From Microbacterium hatanonis (lineage in GTDB: Bacteria; Actinomycetota; Actinomycetes; Actinomycetales; Microbacteriaceae): a DNA stretch of 64,000 bases. Below are positions 8,702 to 17,766 of this stretch, one piece after another (position 1 is the stretch's first letter; the number at the start of each line of letters is the position of its first letter). Position numbers and translations under genes: made by a program. Below the pieces are notes generated by a model, which ran no database searches, was not told where the DNA came from, and saw nothing but the letters and a program-made list of their open reading frames with translations. The DNA lies in NCBI RefSeq assembly GCF_008017415.1, contig NZ_VRSV01000002.1, positions 992,001 to 1,056,000 on the forward strand, written 5' to 3'.

Positions 8702-9631
8702 ATGGCACGCCGCATCGACATCACCGTTCCCGACCTGACCGGAAAGATCGCCGTCGTCACCGGCGCCAGCGACGGGATCGGGCGCGTGATCGCGATGCGC
8801 CTGGCCCGCGCGGGGGCGGAGGTGGTCATGCCGGTGCGCTCGCCGGCGAAGGGGGAGCGCGCCGCCGGGGAGATCCGCACGGCGGTTCCCGGGGCGTCGG
8901 TCTCGACGCGGGCGCTCGACCTCTCCTCACTCGACTCGGTCGGGGCCCTCGTCGACGAGCTCCGCGCCGAGGGGCGTCCCCTCGACCTGCTCGTCAACAA
9001 CGCCGGCGTCATGCGGCCGCCCCAGCGGCAGGAGACGCGCGACGGGCACGAACTGCAGTTCGGCACGAACCATCTCGGTCACTTCGCGCTCACGCTGGGC
9101 CTGCTGCCCCTGCTGCGCGAGGGGCGAGCGCGCATCACGCACCAGACGAGCATCGCCGCCCGCAGCGGGGCGATCCACTGGGACGACCTGGACTGGCGCG
9201 ACGACTACAACGGGATGGCCGCCTACAACCAGTCGAAGCTCGCTGTCGCCCTGTTCGCCCGCGAACTGGATGCGCGAAGCCGTGAGGGCGGATGGGGCAT
9301 CACGAGCAACTCGTCGCACCCGGGTGTGTCACCGACGAACCTGCTCGCCGCCCAGCCGGGGATGGGTCGCGAGAAAGAGACTCCCGAGCGGCGCGTGATC
9401 GGTGTGCTCGCGTGCATGGGCGTCGTGGGCACGCCGGAGACCGCTGCTCTCCCCGCGCTGATGGCGGCCACGGATCCGACGGCGAAAGGCGACGAGTTCT
9501 ACGGGCCGACCCGAGTGGTCGGTGGACGACCCGCACGACGGGAGCTGTGGGCCCCCATGGCGAGCATGGCCGATGCGCGTCGGCTGTGGGAGGCGTCGGA
9601 GAGTCTCGTCGGCGCCCGGTTCGCGGCCTGA
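8702..9631 (+). CDS. SDR family oxidoreductase (retinol-dehydrogenase-like)
   Basis: A 309-residue NAD(P)-dependent short-chain dehydrogenase. The cofactor motif TGASDGIG is at about residues 20-27, NNAGVM near 100, and the catalytic YNQSK near 178-182. The insert [11 protein letters not shown] near the C-terminus is typical of the long retinol-dehydrogenase-like branch. A GAGGAG site precedes the ATG. The gene stands next to the XRE/MmyB regulator, the usual target arrangement in actinobacteria. Its stop is 3 bp from the stop of the convergent oxidoreductase with no room for a separate terminator. Confidence 0.88.
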   Translation: MARRIDITVPDLTGKIAVVTGASDGIGRVIAMRLARAGAEVVMPVRSPAKGERAAGEIRTAVPGASVSTRALDLSSLDSVGALVDELRAEGRPLDLLVNNAGVMRPPQRQETRDGHELQFGTNHLGHFALTLGLLPLLREGRARITHQTSIAARSGAIHWDDLDWRDDYNGMAAYNQSKLAVALFARELDARSREGGWGITSNSSHPGVSPTNLLAAQPGMGREKETPERRVIGVLACMGVVGTPETAALPALMAATDPTAKGDEFYGPTRVVGGRPARRELWAPMASMADARRLWEASESLVGARFAA

Positions 9632-9634
9632 CCC

Positions 9635-10603
9635 CTAGCCGAGGGCGCCGGCGAGGTCTTCGAGCGCGGCGGAACGGTCGGGACCGACGGGCGTGAGCAC
9701 CACGCTCGTCGCACCCGCCGCGTGCCGCGCAGCGATCCCGGCGCGCACCCGGTCGGCCGTACCCGCGAGGGTGAGCGCGTCGATCCACTCGTCGGGGAGC
9801 GCCGCGGCGAACGCCTCGGGGCTGCCGGTCCGCTCGCGCAGCGCCACGAAGTCGTCGGCGAACGGCAGAGGCGCGATGTGCGGGTGCCAGTCGGGTTCGC
9901 CGACGATGCCCAGAGCCGGCCGCACGAGTTCGCGCGCCGCCGCATCCGTCGCCGCGACGGCGGCGATGTCGTACGCGACGACCAGCGGCGCCGCATCCGC
10001 GCGTCCGGTGTCGAACGCCGTGGTCTCGATCGACGCGCGGATGTACGCGGGCGCCGACGGCTCGGCGAGCACGACGCCCTGGGCGACGCGTCCCGCCGCT
10101 GCGAGCGACCGAGGACCCCGCACGCCCCAGACGATGGGCGGGGGCGTCGACGGCACGAGATCGAGGCGGAGACCCGACACGTCGACGTAGCGGCCTGCCT
10201 CGGGCGTCTGCTCGCCGCGCAGGAGAGCGGTGAGAGCGACCGTGTACTCGCTCAGCAGTGTGAGCGGGCTCTTCGGCCACACCCCGAGCGAGCGCATCCA
10301 GTGCGGCATGCCGTGGCCGATGCCGACGACCACGCGACCGGGGAAGAGCTCGCCGAGCGTGGCGATCTCCATCGCGGCGAAGGCGACGTTGCGCGCACCC
10401 GCGGGGAGGATGCCGACGCCGACCCTGATGCGGCTCGTCGAGGCCAGCACGGCCGAGGCCTGCGCGATGCCGCCGCGGAAGCCGAGGTCTTCGACGACCC
10501 ACAGCTCGTCGAATCCGAGCTCTTCCGCTCTGCGGGCGAAGGAGACGACCTCGCCGGCCGGCAGATCGCGGGGCAGGATCACTCCCACATTGTCAGGACT
10601 CAT
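9635..10603 (-). CDS. LLM class flavin-dependent oxidoreductase
   Basis: A 322-residue luciferase-like (bacterial luciferase/F420-dependent) TIM-barrel oxidoreductase. The sequence has the family's RAEELGFDELWVVEDL near residue 25, a central GVGILPAGARN segment, and IGHGMPHWMRSLG. The chosen ATG at 10603 is preceded by GAAAGG about 9 bp upstream; longer in-frame readings run antisense through the sugar kinase and are rejected. Whether it uses FMN or F420 cannot be decided from the sequence. It is divergent from the PfkB kinase gene. Confidence 0.85.
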   Translation of the reverse strand: MSPDNVGVILPRDLPAGEVVSFARRAEELGFDELWVVEDLGFRGGIAQASAVLASTSRIRVGVGILPAGARNVAFAAMEIATLGELFPGRVVVGIGHGMPHWMRSLGVWPKSPLTLLSEYTVALTALLRGEQTPEAGRYVDVSGLRLDLVPSTPPPIVWGVRGPRSLAAAGRVAQGVVLAEPSAPAYIRASIETTAFDTGRADAAPLVVAYDIAAVAATDAAARELVRPALGIVGEPDWHPHIAPLPFADDFVALRERTGSPEAFAAALPDEWIDALTLAGTADRVRAGIAARHAAGATSVVLTPVGPDRSAALEDLAGALG

Positions 10604-10706
10604 CGTTGTCGGCCTTTCGTGGAACGGGCCCCTCATTATGGCAACGCCGCCGCTCCTCGCCGCGTACATTCGAGGGACGCGGCACCCGACCGGCACAGGA
10701 GAACCC

Positions 10707-11594
10707 ATGAGCACCGCCCCCACCCTCGACGTCGTCGTCATCGGCGAAGCGCTCATCGACATCGTCGAGACGGCGGGAGGAGCGACGGAGCACGTCGGCG
10801 GGAGCCCCGCGAACGTCGCGCTCGGTCTCGGCCGGCGCGGGGTCGGCGTCGCACTCGTCACCCAGCTCGGAAGAGACGACCGCGGAGCGCGAATCGCGGC
10901 ACACCTGGAGGAGTCGGGCGTGGTCGTGCCGCGGGAGTCGTTCGCCGCTGACGCGACGTCGACGGCGCGTGCGCGGATCGCTTCCGACGGCCAGGCGTCG
11001 TACGTGTTCGATCTCGCATGGGACCCGTTCGTCGTGCCCGTGGACCTCCGGCCCCGCGTGCTGCACACCGGGTCGGTTGCGGCGTTCCTCGAGCCCGGCG
11101 CCACCTCGGTGCGCGAGGCGTTGAGCGCATCGGCTGCGGGCGAGGTCACCTTCGATCCGAACATCAGACCGGCTCTCGTCGGCGAGCACGCCGCCGCGTT
11201 CCCGGCGTTCGAAGCCACCTCCCGCCTCTCGACGGTGGTGAAGCTCAGCGACGAGGATGCGGCGTGGCTCTACCCCGGGGAATCGCCCGACGCCGTGGTC
11301 GACGCGATCCTCGCACTCGGCCCGCGGCTTGTCGCCGTGACCCTGGGCGGCGAGGGCGCGATCGTCGCGACGAGCACCGAACGGCTCACGATCCCCGCCG
11401 AGAAGGTGGCGGTGGTCGACACGATCGGTGCCGGCGACACGTTCATGGCGTCGCTCATCGCCTCGGTCGCCGCATCGGGAAGTGCCGATCTCGACCGGGC
11501 GGCCCTCGAGCGGATCGGCGGTGACGCGATCCGCGCCGCGGCGCTCACCGTCTCACGCGCCGGCGCCGACCTCCCCTGGGCCCGCGAGCTCTGA
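10707..11594 (+). CDS. PfkB family carbohydrate kinase (fructokinase-like)
   Basis: A 295-residue ribokinase-fold sugar kinase. The N-terminal GEALIDIV and GGSPANVALGLGRRG segments form the substrate site and the C-terminal DTIGAGDTF motif holds the anion hole and the catalytic aspartate (about D244). The ATG is preceded by AGGAG. The pattern resembles fructokinases and 2-keto-3-deoxygluconate kinases; the substrate is unknown and no sugar-specific genes flank it. Confidence 0.88.
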   Translation: MSTAPTLDVVVIGEALIDIVETAGGATEHVGGSPANVALGLGRRGVGVALVTQLGRDDRGARIAAHLEESGVVVPRESFAADATSTARARIASDGQASYVFDLAWDPFVVPVDLRPRVLHTGSVAAFLEPGATSVREALSASAAGEVTFDPNIRPALVGEHAAAFPAFEATSRLSTVVKLSDEDAAWLYPGESPDAVVDAILALGPRLVAVTLGGEGAIVATSTERLTIPAEKVAVVDTIGAGDTFMASLIASVAASGSADLDRAALERIGGDAIRAAALTVSRAGADLPWAREL

Positions 11595-11625
11595 CGGCCC
11601 ACGCCCGCCCGGTCTTCGCCGTCGG

Positions 11626-11701
11626 GAGCGATGTACCTGGTGGGGGCCGCTGGCATCGGGACTGGCGGGGCGGCGGCCGCAGGCCGACGCCGGGCATGCG
11701 G
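11626..11701 (+). repeat. 76-bp direct repeat, copy 1
   Basis: This is the first of two near-identical 76-bp units between the sugar kinase and helR. It begins GAGCGATGTACCTGG and ends CGGGCATGCGG. It contains an internal imperfect hairpin (CGGCG-GCC-GCA-GGC-CGA-CGCCG). It differs from copy 2 at two positions only. No coding sense was found in either strand. Confidence 0.9.
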
Positions 11702-11740
11702 AGTCGGTCGCGCTGTGCTCCGGGCGCGGTGACGTTCGCG

Positions 11741-11816
11741 GAGCGATGTGCCTGGTGGGGGCCGCTGGCATCGGGACTGGCGGGGCGACGGCCGCAGGCC
11801 GACGCCGGGCATGCGG
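11741..11816 (+). repeat. 76-bp direct repeat, copy 2
   Basis: Second copy, 39 bp downstream of the first, with A to G at unit position 10 and G to A near position 48. The second change weakens the internal hairpin. The copies lie 75 bp or more upstream of the rifamycin-associated element. The rest of the 380-bp gap (11595-11974) holds only that element and a short leader. Confidence 0.9.
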
Positions 11817-11890
11817 CCCACGCCGGGCACATCGCGCAGCGGACCAGGGGGCGCGAACTCCCTGCCTGGCTCCATTTTACGGCTCGATAG

Positions 11891-11910
11891 GGGGCTTGCG
11901 GCAAGGCCCC
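11891..11910 (+). promoter_or_regulatory. Rifamycin-associated element (RAE) upstream of helR
   Basis: The 20-mer GGGGCTTGCGGCAAGGCCCC is a near-palindrome that matches, from memory, the actinobacterial RAE consensus found in promoters of rifamycin-resistance genes. It lies 64 bp before the chosen helR start. In Streptomyces this element makes expression inducible by rifamycins. No other copy was noticed in the window. Confidence 0.88.
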
Positions 11911-11974
11911 CGTCGCGGTGGAGAATCGGCGGCGCCCCGCGCTCGGGGCGTCCGTCGAACCCGGAGCCGATGCC

Positions 11975-14134
11975 GTGACCTCTTCCGTCTTCTCGCTGCC
12001 CGATCACCTCGCCGCCAAGGACGACCCGACGCTCATCGGGGACGACGAACGGCACTTCGCCGAGATCGCCCGAAGCCTCGCGCAGCAGATCGACGACCTG
12101 TCGGCGCGACTCGACGCCGAGCGACGGGCCCCGGGCGGCACGGGCCAGGCGGCTCTCGACCGCGACCTCGAGATCCATCGGCTGACCGCTCGACTGCGAA
12201 CGCTCCGCCGGTTCCGCCTCGACCTCTGTCTGGGGCGCATCGTCGCCGACGACGCGACGCCGCCGCTCTATATCGGGCGCCTCAGCCTCACCGACGGTGC
12301 CGGGCGCCTGCTGCTCGTCGACTGGCGCGCGCCCGCCGCAGAGCCCTTCTTCGCCGCCACGCACGGCGACCCGCGGGGACTCGTCAGCCGTCGACGCTAC
12401 CGCTGGAACGGCGGGCGCATCACCGACTACTGGGACGAGGTGTTCACCGCCGACGGGTTCGCCCAGCGCGCTGCCCTCGATGACCGTTCCGCTTTCATCG
12501 CGAGCCTCGGAAGCACCCGCTCGCCCCGGATGCGCGACGTGCTCGGCACGATCCAGGCCGACCAGGACGCCGTCATCCGGGCGGACTCGCGCGGCGCCCT
12601 CGTCGTGGACGGCGGGCCGGGCACGGGGAAGACCGTCGTCGCGCTGCACCGCGCGGCGTATCTGATCTACTCCGACCCGCGCCTCGCGCGCGGCCACGGC
12701 GGGGTGCTCTTCGTCGGGCCCCACCAGCCCTACCTCGCCTACGTGGCCGACGTGCTGCCGAGCCTCGGCGAAGACAGTGTGCAGACGTGCACGCTCCGCG
12801 ACCTCGTGCCCGAGGGGAGGGATGCCGCGCCCGAGGCCGATCCGCGCGTGGCCGCGCTCAAGGCATCCGCCGCGCTCCGCGGGCTCGTCGAGGCGGCCGT
12901 CCGCCACTACGAGAGGCCGCCGACCGAGACCCTTCGGATCGAGACGGCGTGGGCGGACGTCTCCCTCACCGCCGCCGACTGGGCCGACGCGTTCGACGCG
13001 CCCGACCCCGGCACCCCGCACGACGAGGCCCGTGACGAGGTGTGGGATCACCTCCTCGACACCCTCGTCGACCAGCACGACGACGACGTCCCGGCCGGCG
13101 TGGTGCGCCGGGCGGTGGCTCGCGACGAGACACTCGCGCGCGCCTTCACCCGCGCCTGGCCGCTGCTCGACCCCGTGGGCGTGGTCGCCGACCTCTGGGC
13201 GGTGCCCGCCTACCTGCGGCAGTGCGCTCCGGATCTGACCGAAGGCGAGGTACGGATGCTGCGCCGCGACCCGTCGGAACCGTGGACCGAATCCGACCTT
13301 CCGTTCCTCGACGCCGCGCGGCGGCGCATCGGCGACCCGGAGGCGAACCGGGCGGCGAGACGGCGCGAAGCCGCACTCGCCGCGGACCGGGAGCAGATGG
13401 ACCGCGTGGTCGACGACCTGATCGCGTCGCACGAGCTCGACGACGGCGAGGGCCTCATGACGATGCTGCGGGGCGATGACGTCCGCACGTCGCTCGTCGA
13501 CGACGCATCCGTTCCCCGCCTCGACCCCGACCTGCTGAGGGGGCCGTTCTCGCACATCGTCGTCGACGAGGCGCAGGAGCTGACCGACGCCGAATGGCGG
13601 ATGCTGCTGGATCGCTGCCCGTCGCGCAGCTTCACGATCGTGGGAGACCGCGCGCAGGCGCGGCACGGCTTCGCCGAATCGTGGGAGGAACGCCTGGAGC
13701 GGGTGGGGCTCCGTCACGTGCGCACCGCGACGCTGACGGTGAACTACCGCACGCCGGAGGAGGTCATGGCCGAGGCCGAGCCCGTCATCCGCGCGGTGCT
13801 CCCCGAGGCGAACGTGCCGAGGGCGATCCGCCGGAGCGGGCTGGCCGTCCTCCGCGGCCGCGCGTCGGATGCGCGCGAGATCGTGGCATCGTGGCTCGCG
13901 GCGCACGAGGGGATCGCCTGCGTGATCGGCGACCCGGCCTTCCCGTCGACCGAACGGGTGCGGTCGCTCCCGCCGCAGCACGCGAAGGGGCTGGAGTTCG
14001 ACCTCGTCGTGCTGGTCGAGCCGGACTCCTTCGGCTCCGGCGTCGAGGGCGCCGTCGACCGCTACGTCGCGATGACGCGGGCGACCCGCCAGCTCGTGAT
14101 CCTAGACGGGTCACGGAGTCGGTCGTCGACCTGA
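11975..14134 (+). CDS. helR: HelR-type RNA polymerase recycling ATPase (HelD-like, UvrD/Rep superfamily)
   Basis: A 719-residue superfamily-1 motor that binds RNA polymerase, displaces stalled complexes and, in its HelR form, removes rifamycins from the enzyme. The N-terminal 20-85 is charged and helical, fitting the coiled-coil arm that enters the secondary channel of RNA polymerase. Walker A GGPGTGKT is at residues 213-220, VVDEAQ (D531, E532) is Walker B, and the C-terminal motor shows VNYRTPEE and KGLEFDLVV. The start GTG at 11975 has GGAG 8 bp upstream and gives the N-terminus expected for HelR; a GTG at 11918 is the alternative. The RAE upstream supports the HelR rather than the plain HelD assignment. 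Confidence 0.9.
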   Translation: MTSSVFSLPDHLAAKDDPTLIGDDERHFAEIARSLAQQIDDLSARLDAERRAPGGTGQAALDRDLEIHRLTARLRTLRRFRLDLCLGRIVADDATPPLYIGRLSLTDGAGRLLLVDWRAPAAEPFFAATHGDPRGLVSRRRYRWNGGRITDYWDEVFTADGFAQRAALDDRSAFIASLGSTRSPRMRDVLGTIQADQDAVIRADSRGALVVDGGPGTGKTVVALHRAAYLIYSDPRLARGHGGVLFVGPHQPYLAYVADVLPSLGEDSVQTCTLRDLVPEGRDAAPEADPRVAALKASAALRGLVEAAVRHYERPPTETLRIETAWADVSLTAADWADAFDAPDPGTPHDEARDEVWDHLLDTLVDQHDDDVPAGVVRRAVARDETLARAFTRAWPLLDPVGVVADLWAVPAYLRQCAPDLTEGEVRMLRRDPSEPWTESDLPFLDAARRRIGDPEANRAARRREAALAADREQMDRVVDDLIASHELDDGEGLMTMLRGDDVRTSLVDDASVPRLDPDLLRGPFSHIVVDEAQELTDAEWRMLLDRCPSRSFTIVGDRAQARHGFAESWEERLERVGLRHVRTATLTVNYRTPEEVMAEAEPVIRAVLPEANVPRAIRRSGLAVLRGRASDAREIVASWLAAHEGIACVIGDPAFPSTERVRSLPPQHAKGLEFDLVVLVEPDSFGSGVEGAVDRYVAMTRATRQLVILDGSRSRSST

Positions 14135-14164
14135 TCGGCTCCGCCGGCGGGGTACGTTTACCCG

Positions 14165-14950
14165 ATGACACGAGCGCCCGCCTTCCCCGCCATCGAGCGC
14201 CGGGTCGACCTCGACGGCGCCGTGTTCCGCGTGCTCACCTCGGAGTCGACCGCTGCGGATCCCGGCACCCCGTTCGTCCTGATCCACGGGATCGGGATGT
14301 CTCACCGATACCTGACGAAACTGCATGCGCGGCTGGCGGTGGAGGCCGACGTGCACTCCGTCGATCTGCCGGGATTCGGCGGGCTGCCGAAACCGGGTCG
14401 CGACCTCGGCATCCCGGCCATGGCGGACTTGCTCGGAGAGGTGCTCGACGGCATCGACAGCGGCCCGGTGGTGCTCGTGGGGCATTCCATGGGGGCGCAG
14501 TGGACGGTCGAGCTCGCCGCTCAGCGCCCCGATCTCGTGCGCGGGGTCGTCGCGATGGGGCCGGTCGCCGATGAGAAGCACCGCTCGCTGCCCGCGCAGG
14601 CGCTCGCCCTGACGATCGAGTCGTTCGGCGAGCCGCCGGCGATCAACTACCAGGTGTTCACCGACTACGTGCGGTGCGGGCCGCGGTGGTATCTCGCGCA
14701 GGTGCGACACATGCTGTCGTATCCGATCGAGGAGCGCGTGGCGGCGATGACCGCGCCGCTCCTCGTGCTGCGGGGCGGGAGCGATCCGGTCGCCGGACTC
14801 GACTGGTGCCGGCGCTTGCGCGACGCCGCGGTCGACGGTGCGCTCGTCGAGGTGCCCCGCCACCACCACGTGGTGCAGCAGACGGCGCCGCGATCGGTCG
14901 CCTCCGCCATCGACGCGTTCGTCGCGGAGCGCGTCGAGGGTCGAGGGTGA
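14165..14950 (+). CDS. Alpha/beta hydrolase
   Basis: A 261-residue alpha/beta-hydrolase with oxyanion-hole motif HGIGMS near residue 41, nucleophile elbow GHSMG (S108), an acid in the LRGGSDPV segment and a catalytic histidine probably in HHHVV near the C-terminus. A TACGTT hexamer ends 6 bp before the ATG and there is no Shine-Dalgarno site, so the mRNA is probably leaderless. Its stop overlaps the GTG of the next hydrolase (GTGA). Confidence 0.85.
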   Translation: MTRAPAFPAIERRVDLDGAVFRVLTSESTAADPGTPFVLIHGIGMSHRYLTKLHARLAVEADVHSVDLPGFGGLPKPGRDLGIPAMADLLGEVLDGIDSGPVVLVGHSMGAQWTVELAAQRPDLVRGVVAMGPVADEKHRSLPAQALALTIESFGEPPAINYQVFTDYVRCGPRWYLAQVRHMLSYPIEERVAAMTAPLLVLRGGSDPVAGLDWCRRLRDAAVDGALVEVPRHHHVVQQTAPRSVASAIDAFVAERVEGRG

Positions 14951-15615
14951 ACCCGCTCCAGATCCCGGTCTGGTGGGCGAGGGACTACGCCTACGCCGTC
15001 GTGTGGCAGGTGCGCGCGTTCTTCAATCGCACGGATCCGGCGATATTCCTCTCCGGCGACCGCACGCCCATCGTGGTGCTGCCCGGCGTGTACGAGACGT
15101 GGAAGTTCATGCAGCCGTTGATCGAGGAGCTGCACGGGCGCGGCCACCCGGTGCACGTGGTCGATCTGCTGCGGCGCAACGAGCGTCCCGTCGTCGAGAT
15201 GGCCGAGCGTGTGACGGAGTATCTCGAGCAGCACGACCTGTCCGACGTGGTGCTCATGGCCCACAGCAAGGGCGGTCTCGTCGGCAAGCAGGCGATGGCG
15301 TTCGGCGCGGCGGCGGGTCGAGTGCGGGGGATGCTCGCCGTCGCGACGCCGTTCGGCGGCTCGAGCTATGCGCGGCTCATGGTGCTCGCACCCACGCTGC
15401 GCATCTTCTCCCCGCGTGACGCGACGATCCGGGCGCTGGCGCGGGAGACCGCCGTGAACGCGAAGATCGTCTCGGTGTACGGGCGGTTCGACCCGCATAT
15501 CCCCGAGGGCAGCGAGCTGGTCGGGGCGAAGAACGTGCGGCTCGAGACGGGCGGCCATTTCCGCATCCTCGCGCATCCACGGGTGCTGGCCGAGCTCGCC
15601 GTGCTGGCCGACTGA
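14947..15615 (+). CDS. Alpha/beta hydrolase, lipase/acyltransferase-like
   Basis: A 222-residue hydrolase coupled to the preceding one. It shows PIVVLPGVYETWKFMQPL, an HSKGG nucleophile elbow (S107) in place of the usual GxSxG glycine, and a late HFRIL histidine. HSKGG is the elbow of triacylglycerol-lipase-like proteins of the PGAP1/lipase-2 type. An N-terminal amphipathic stretch without a signal peptide suggests a cytoplasmic or membrane-associated enzyme. The substrate is unknown. Confidence 0.75.
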   Translation: MNPLQIPVWWARDYAYAVVWQVRAFFNRTDPAIFLSGDRTPIVVLPGVYETWKFMQPLIEELHGRGHPVHVVDLLRRNERPVVEMAERVTEYLEQHDLSDVVLMAHSKGGLVGKQAMAFGAAAGRVRGMLAVATPFGGSSYARLMVLAPTLRIFSPRDATIRALARETAVNAKIVSVYGRFDPHIPEGSELVGAKNVRLETGGHFRILAHPRVLAELAVLAD

Positions 15616-15663
15616 CGGGTGCGGCGCAGCATCGCCCCGAACCGGTGGGGGTAGCGTCGAGGC

Positions 15664-16155
15664 ATGGCGACACGGATGCTGCTGATCTCCGACACGCACA
15701 TACCGGGCCGGGCGCGGGTTCTGCCCGAGGCGGTTCTGCAGGCGGCCGACGAGGCCGACCTCATCGTCCACGCCGGGGACTGGGTGAGCGAGGGCGTGCT
15801 CGACGAGCTCCGGCGGCACGGCGACGTGCTCGGCGTGTGGGGCAACAACGACGGCGCCGACCTCCGCGCGCGTCTGCCCGAGGTCGCGCGGCGCGAGATC
15901 GAGGGCGTGCGGTTCGCCGTGATCCACGAGACGGGCGACGCCAAGACGCGGGAGCGCCGGATGCCCGCCGCGTTCCCCGACACCGACGTGCTCGTCTTCG
16001 GTCACAGCCACATCCCGTGGGACACCTCGGCTGAGGGACTGCGCCTGCTCAACCCCGGATCGCCCACCGATCGTCGTCGGCAGCCGCACCACACGTACAT
16101 GACCCTCGTCGTCGACGACGGCGCTCTCGCCGATGTGCAGCTCGTGACGGTCTGA
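15664..16155 (+). CDS. YfcE-type metallophosphoesterase
   Basis: A 163-residue calcineurin-like phosphoesterase with all metal motifs in order: SDTH near residue 9, HAGDW near 37, GNND near 60, HETGD near 83 and GHSHIPW near 113. The length and motif spacing fit the small YfcE/MJ0936 phosphodiesterases. TAGCGT ends 6 bp before the ATG with no ribosome-binding site, suggesting leaderless transcription. Confidence 0.88.
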   Translation: MATRMLLISDTHIPGRARVLPEAVLQAADEADLIVHAGDWVSEGVLDELRRHGDVLGVWGNNDGADLRARLPEVARREIEGVRFAVIHETGDAKTRERRMPAAFPDTDVLVFGHSHIPWDTSAEGLRLLNPGSPTDRRRQPHHTYMTLVVDDGALADVQLVTV

Positions 16156-16227
16156 GACCCCTAGCCGCCCGCGGGCACCCTGGCAAGACGGGGGGTCGCG
16201 GCATCCGGCCTGCGTAGCCTCAGCAGA

Positions 16228-17238
16228 ATGAGCGACACGAACGCACGAGGTACCGCCGTCATCACCGGCGGATCCGCAGGACTCGGACGGGCCACCGCCC
16301 GTGAGCTGGCCGACCGCGGCTGGGACGTCGTCGTTCTGGCGCGCGGGGAAGACGGCCTCGCGGCGACCGTCGCCGAGATCGAGGCGGCCGGGCGCCGGGG
16401 GCTCGGCATCTCCGTCGACGTCGCCGACGCGAAGGCGGTGGATGCTGCGGCCGCGCGCGTCGAGGAGGAGTTCGGCGGCATCGACCTCTGGATCAACAAC
16501 GCCATGACCGGGACGATCTCACCGTTCCTCGACACGGCGGAGGAGGACTTCGAGCGCGCCACCGACGTCACCTACCTCGGAGTGGTCAACGGAACGCGCT
16601 CGGCGCTGCGGCGTATGGTCCCTCGGGGTCGCGGCCACGTCATCCAGATCGGCTCCGCTCTCGCTCACCGGGGGATCCCGCTGCAGGCGGCGTACTGCGG
16701 GGCGAAGCACGCGATCCATGGTTTCACCGACGCGGTCATCGGCGAGCTGTCGCACGACGGCATCCCGGTGGCGATCTCGATCGTCGACATGCCGGCGCTC
16801 AACACGGTGCAGTTCAACTGGGTGAAGTCCGACTTCGCCGAGCACCCGCAGCCCGTGCCGCCGATCTTCCAGCCCGAGGTGGGCGCGCGCGCCGTCGCCG
16901 ACGTGGCGGACACCCCGCGGCGACGCACCTGGGTGGGGCTGCCGACGGTGGGCCTCATCCTGGGAACCCGGTTCGCGGGTCGCTTCATGGATTGGTACCT
17001 CGCGAAGACCGCGTGGAGCGGGCAGCTCTCACCCGACCACACCGACCCGCAGCTCCCGGCGAATCTGTACGAGCCCGTCGCGGGCGACCACGGCGCGCGC
17101 GGCATCTTCGACGACAAGGCGAAGTCGGGCAGTATTCAGACGTGGGCGATCCACCACCGGCGTCTGCTCGCTGGGGCGGGCGTCGCCGGATCGGCTGTCG
17201 CTGCGATCGGGGGAGCGCTCGCACTACGACGGCGCTGA
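16228..17238 (+). CDS. SDR family oxidoreductase with C-terminal extension
   Basis: A 336-residue short-chain dehydrogenase with TGGSAGLG near residues 13-20, INNAM in place of NNAG, a serine in QIGSALAH and the catalytic YCGAK. After the SDR core a 90-residue extension ends in a short hydrophobic helix (AGAGVAGSAVAAIGGALAL) followed by RRR, a possible membrane anchor. A TAGCCT hexamer lies 7 bp before the ATG, so it is probably leaderless. It precedes an SRPBCC protein and an FAD oxidoreductase on the same strand. Confidence 0.87.
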   Translation: MSDTNARGTAVITGGSAGLGRATARELADRGWDVVVLARGEDGLAATVAEIEAAGRRGLGISVDVADAKAVDAAAARVEEEFGGIDLWINNAMTGTISPFLDTAEEDFERATDVTYLGVVNGTRSALRRMVPRGRGHVIQIGSALAHRGIPLQAAYCGAKHAIHGFTDAVIGELSHDGIPVAISIVDMPALNTVQFNWVKSDFAEHPQPVPPIFQPEVGARAVADVADTPRRRTWVGLPTVGLILGTRFAGRFMDWYLAKTAWSGQLSPDHTDPQLPANLYEPVAGDHGARGIFDDKAKSGSIQTWAIHHRRLLAGAGVAGSAVAAIGGALALRRR

Positions 17239-17280
17239 TCACCGGATCGCCACTCGCCAGGAGAAACGGGAGGAAATCGG

Positions 17281-17766
17281 ATGTCTTCGAACGTACGCGT
17301 GCTCCACTGCACGGCCGACGACGTGTTCGCGGTGATCGCGAACGGCTGGTTGTTCCCGTCCTGGGTGGTGGGCTCGTCCCGCATGCGAGAGGTCGACGAC
17401 GCGTGGCCCGAGGTGGGGTCTCACCTCTACCACTCGTTCGGCGTCTGGCCCGTGCTGATCGACGACACGACGGTGTCGCTCCAGTGGGACCCGCCGCGTC
17501 GCGCCGTGCTTCGTGCGCGAGGGTGGCCGGTGGGCGAGGCCCTCGTCACCATCGACGTCAAACCCCGCGGCGACGGGTGCGTCGTCCGCATCCAGGAGGA
17601 GGCCGTCGCCGGACCCGGCCGGCTGGTGCCCGACGCGCTGATGGACGTCGGTCTGTACATCCGCAATGCCGAGACGCTGCATCGTCTCGCGTATCTCGCC
17701 GAGGGTCGTGCGCTCCACGCCCGCTCTTCGACCGCGGAGCGCGAGATCGCCGAGGACGGCGAGTGA
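17281..17766 (+). CDS. SRPBCC family protein
   Basis: A 161-residue START-like (polyketide cyclase/dehydrase superfamily) protein that binds a hydrophobic ligand in a helix-grip cavity. Visible features are DVFAVIANGWLFPSWVVGSSRMREVD at the N-terminus and the alternating beta pattern in the middle. A strong GGGAGGA site precedes the ATG by 6 bp, and the stop overlaps the GTG of the FAD oxidoreductase. It likely works on the same unknown lipid or isoprenoid substrate as its neighbours. Confidence 0.82.
   Translation: MSSNVRVLHCTADDVFAVIANGWLFPSWVVGSSRMREVDDAWPEVGSHLYHSFGVWPVLIDDTTVSLQWDPPRRAVLRARGWPVGEALVTIDVKPRGDGCVVRIQEEAVAGPGRLVPDALMDVGLYIRNAETLHRLAYLAEGRALHARSSTAEREIAEDGE

Noticed and set aside
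11626..11816. CRISPR array
   Set aside because: Only two units of 76 bp with one 39-bp spacer, and no cas genes; the unit is too long for a CRISPR repeat.
11270..13981. 900-codon open frame antisense to helR
   Set aside because: No recognisable domain and typical antisense composition; the sense strand encodes a well-defined motor protein.
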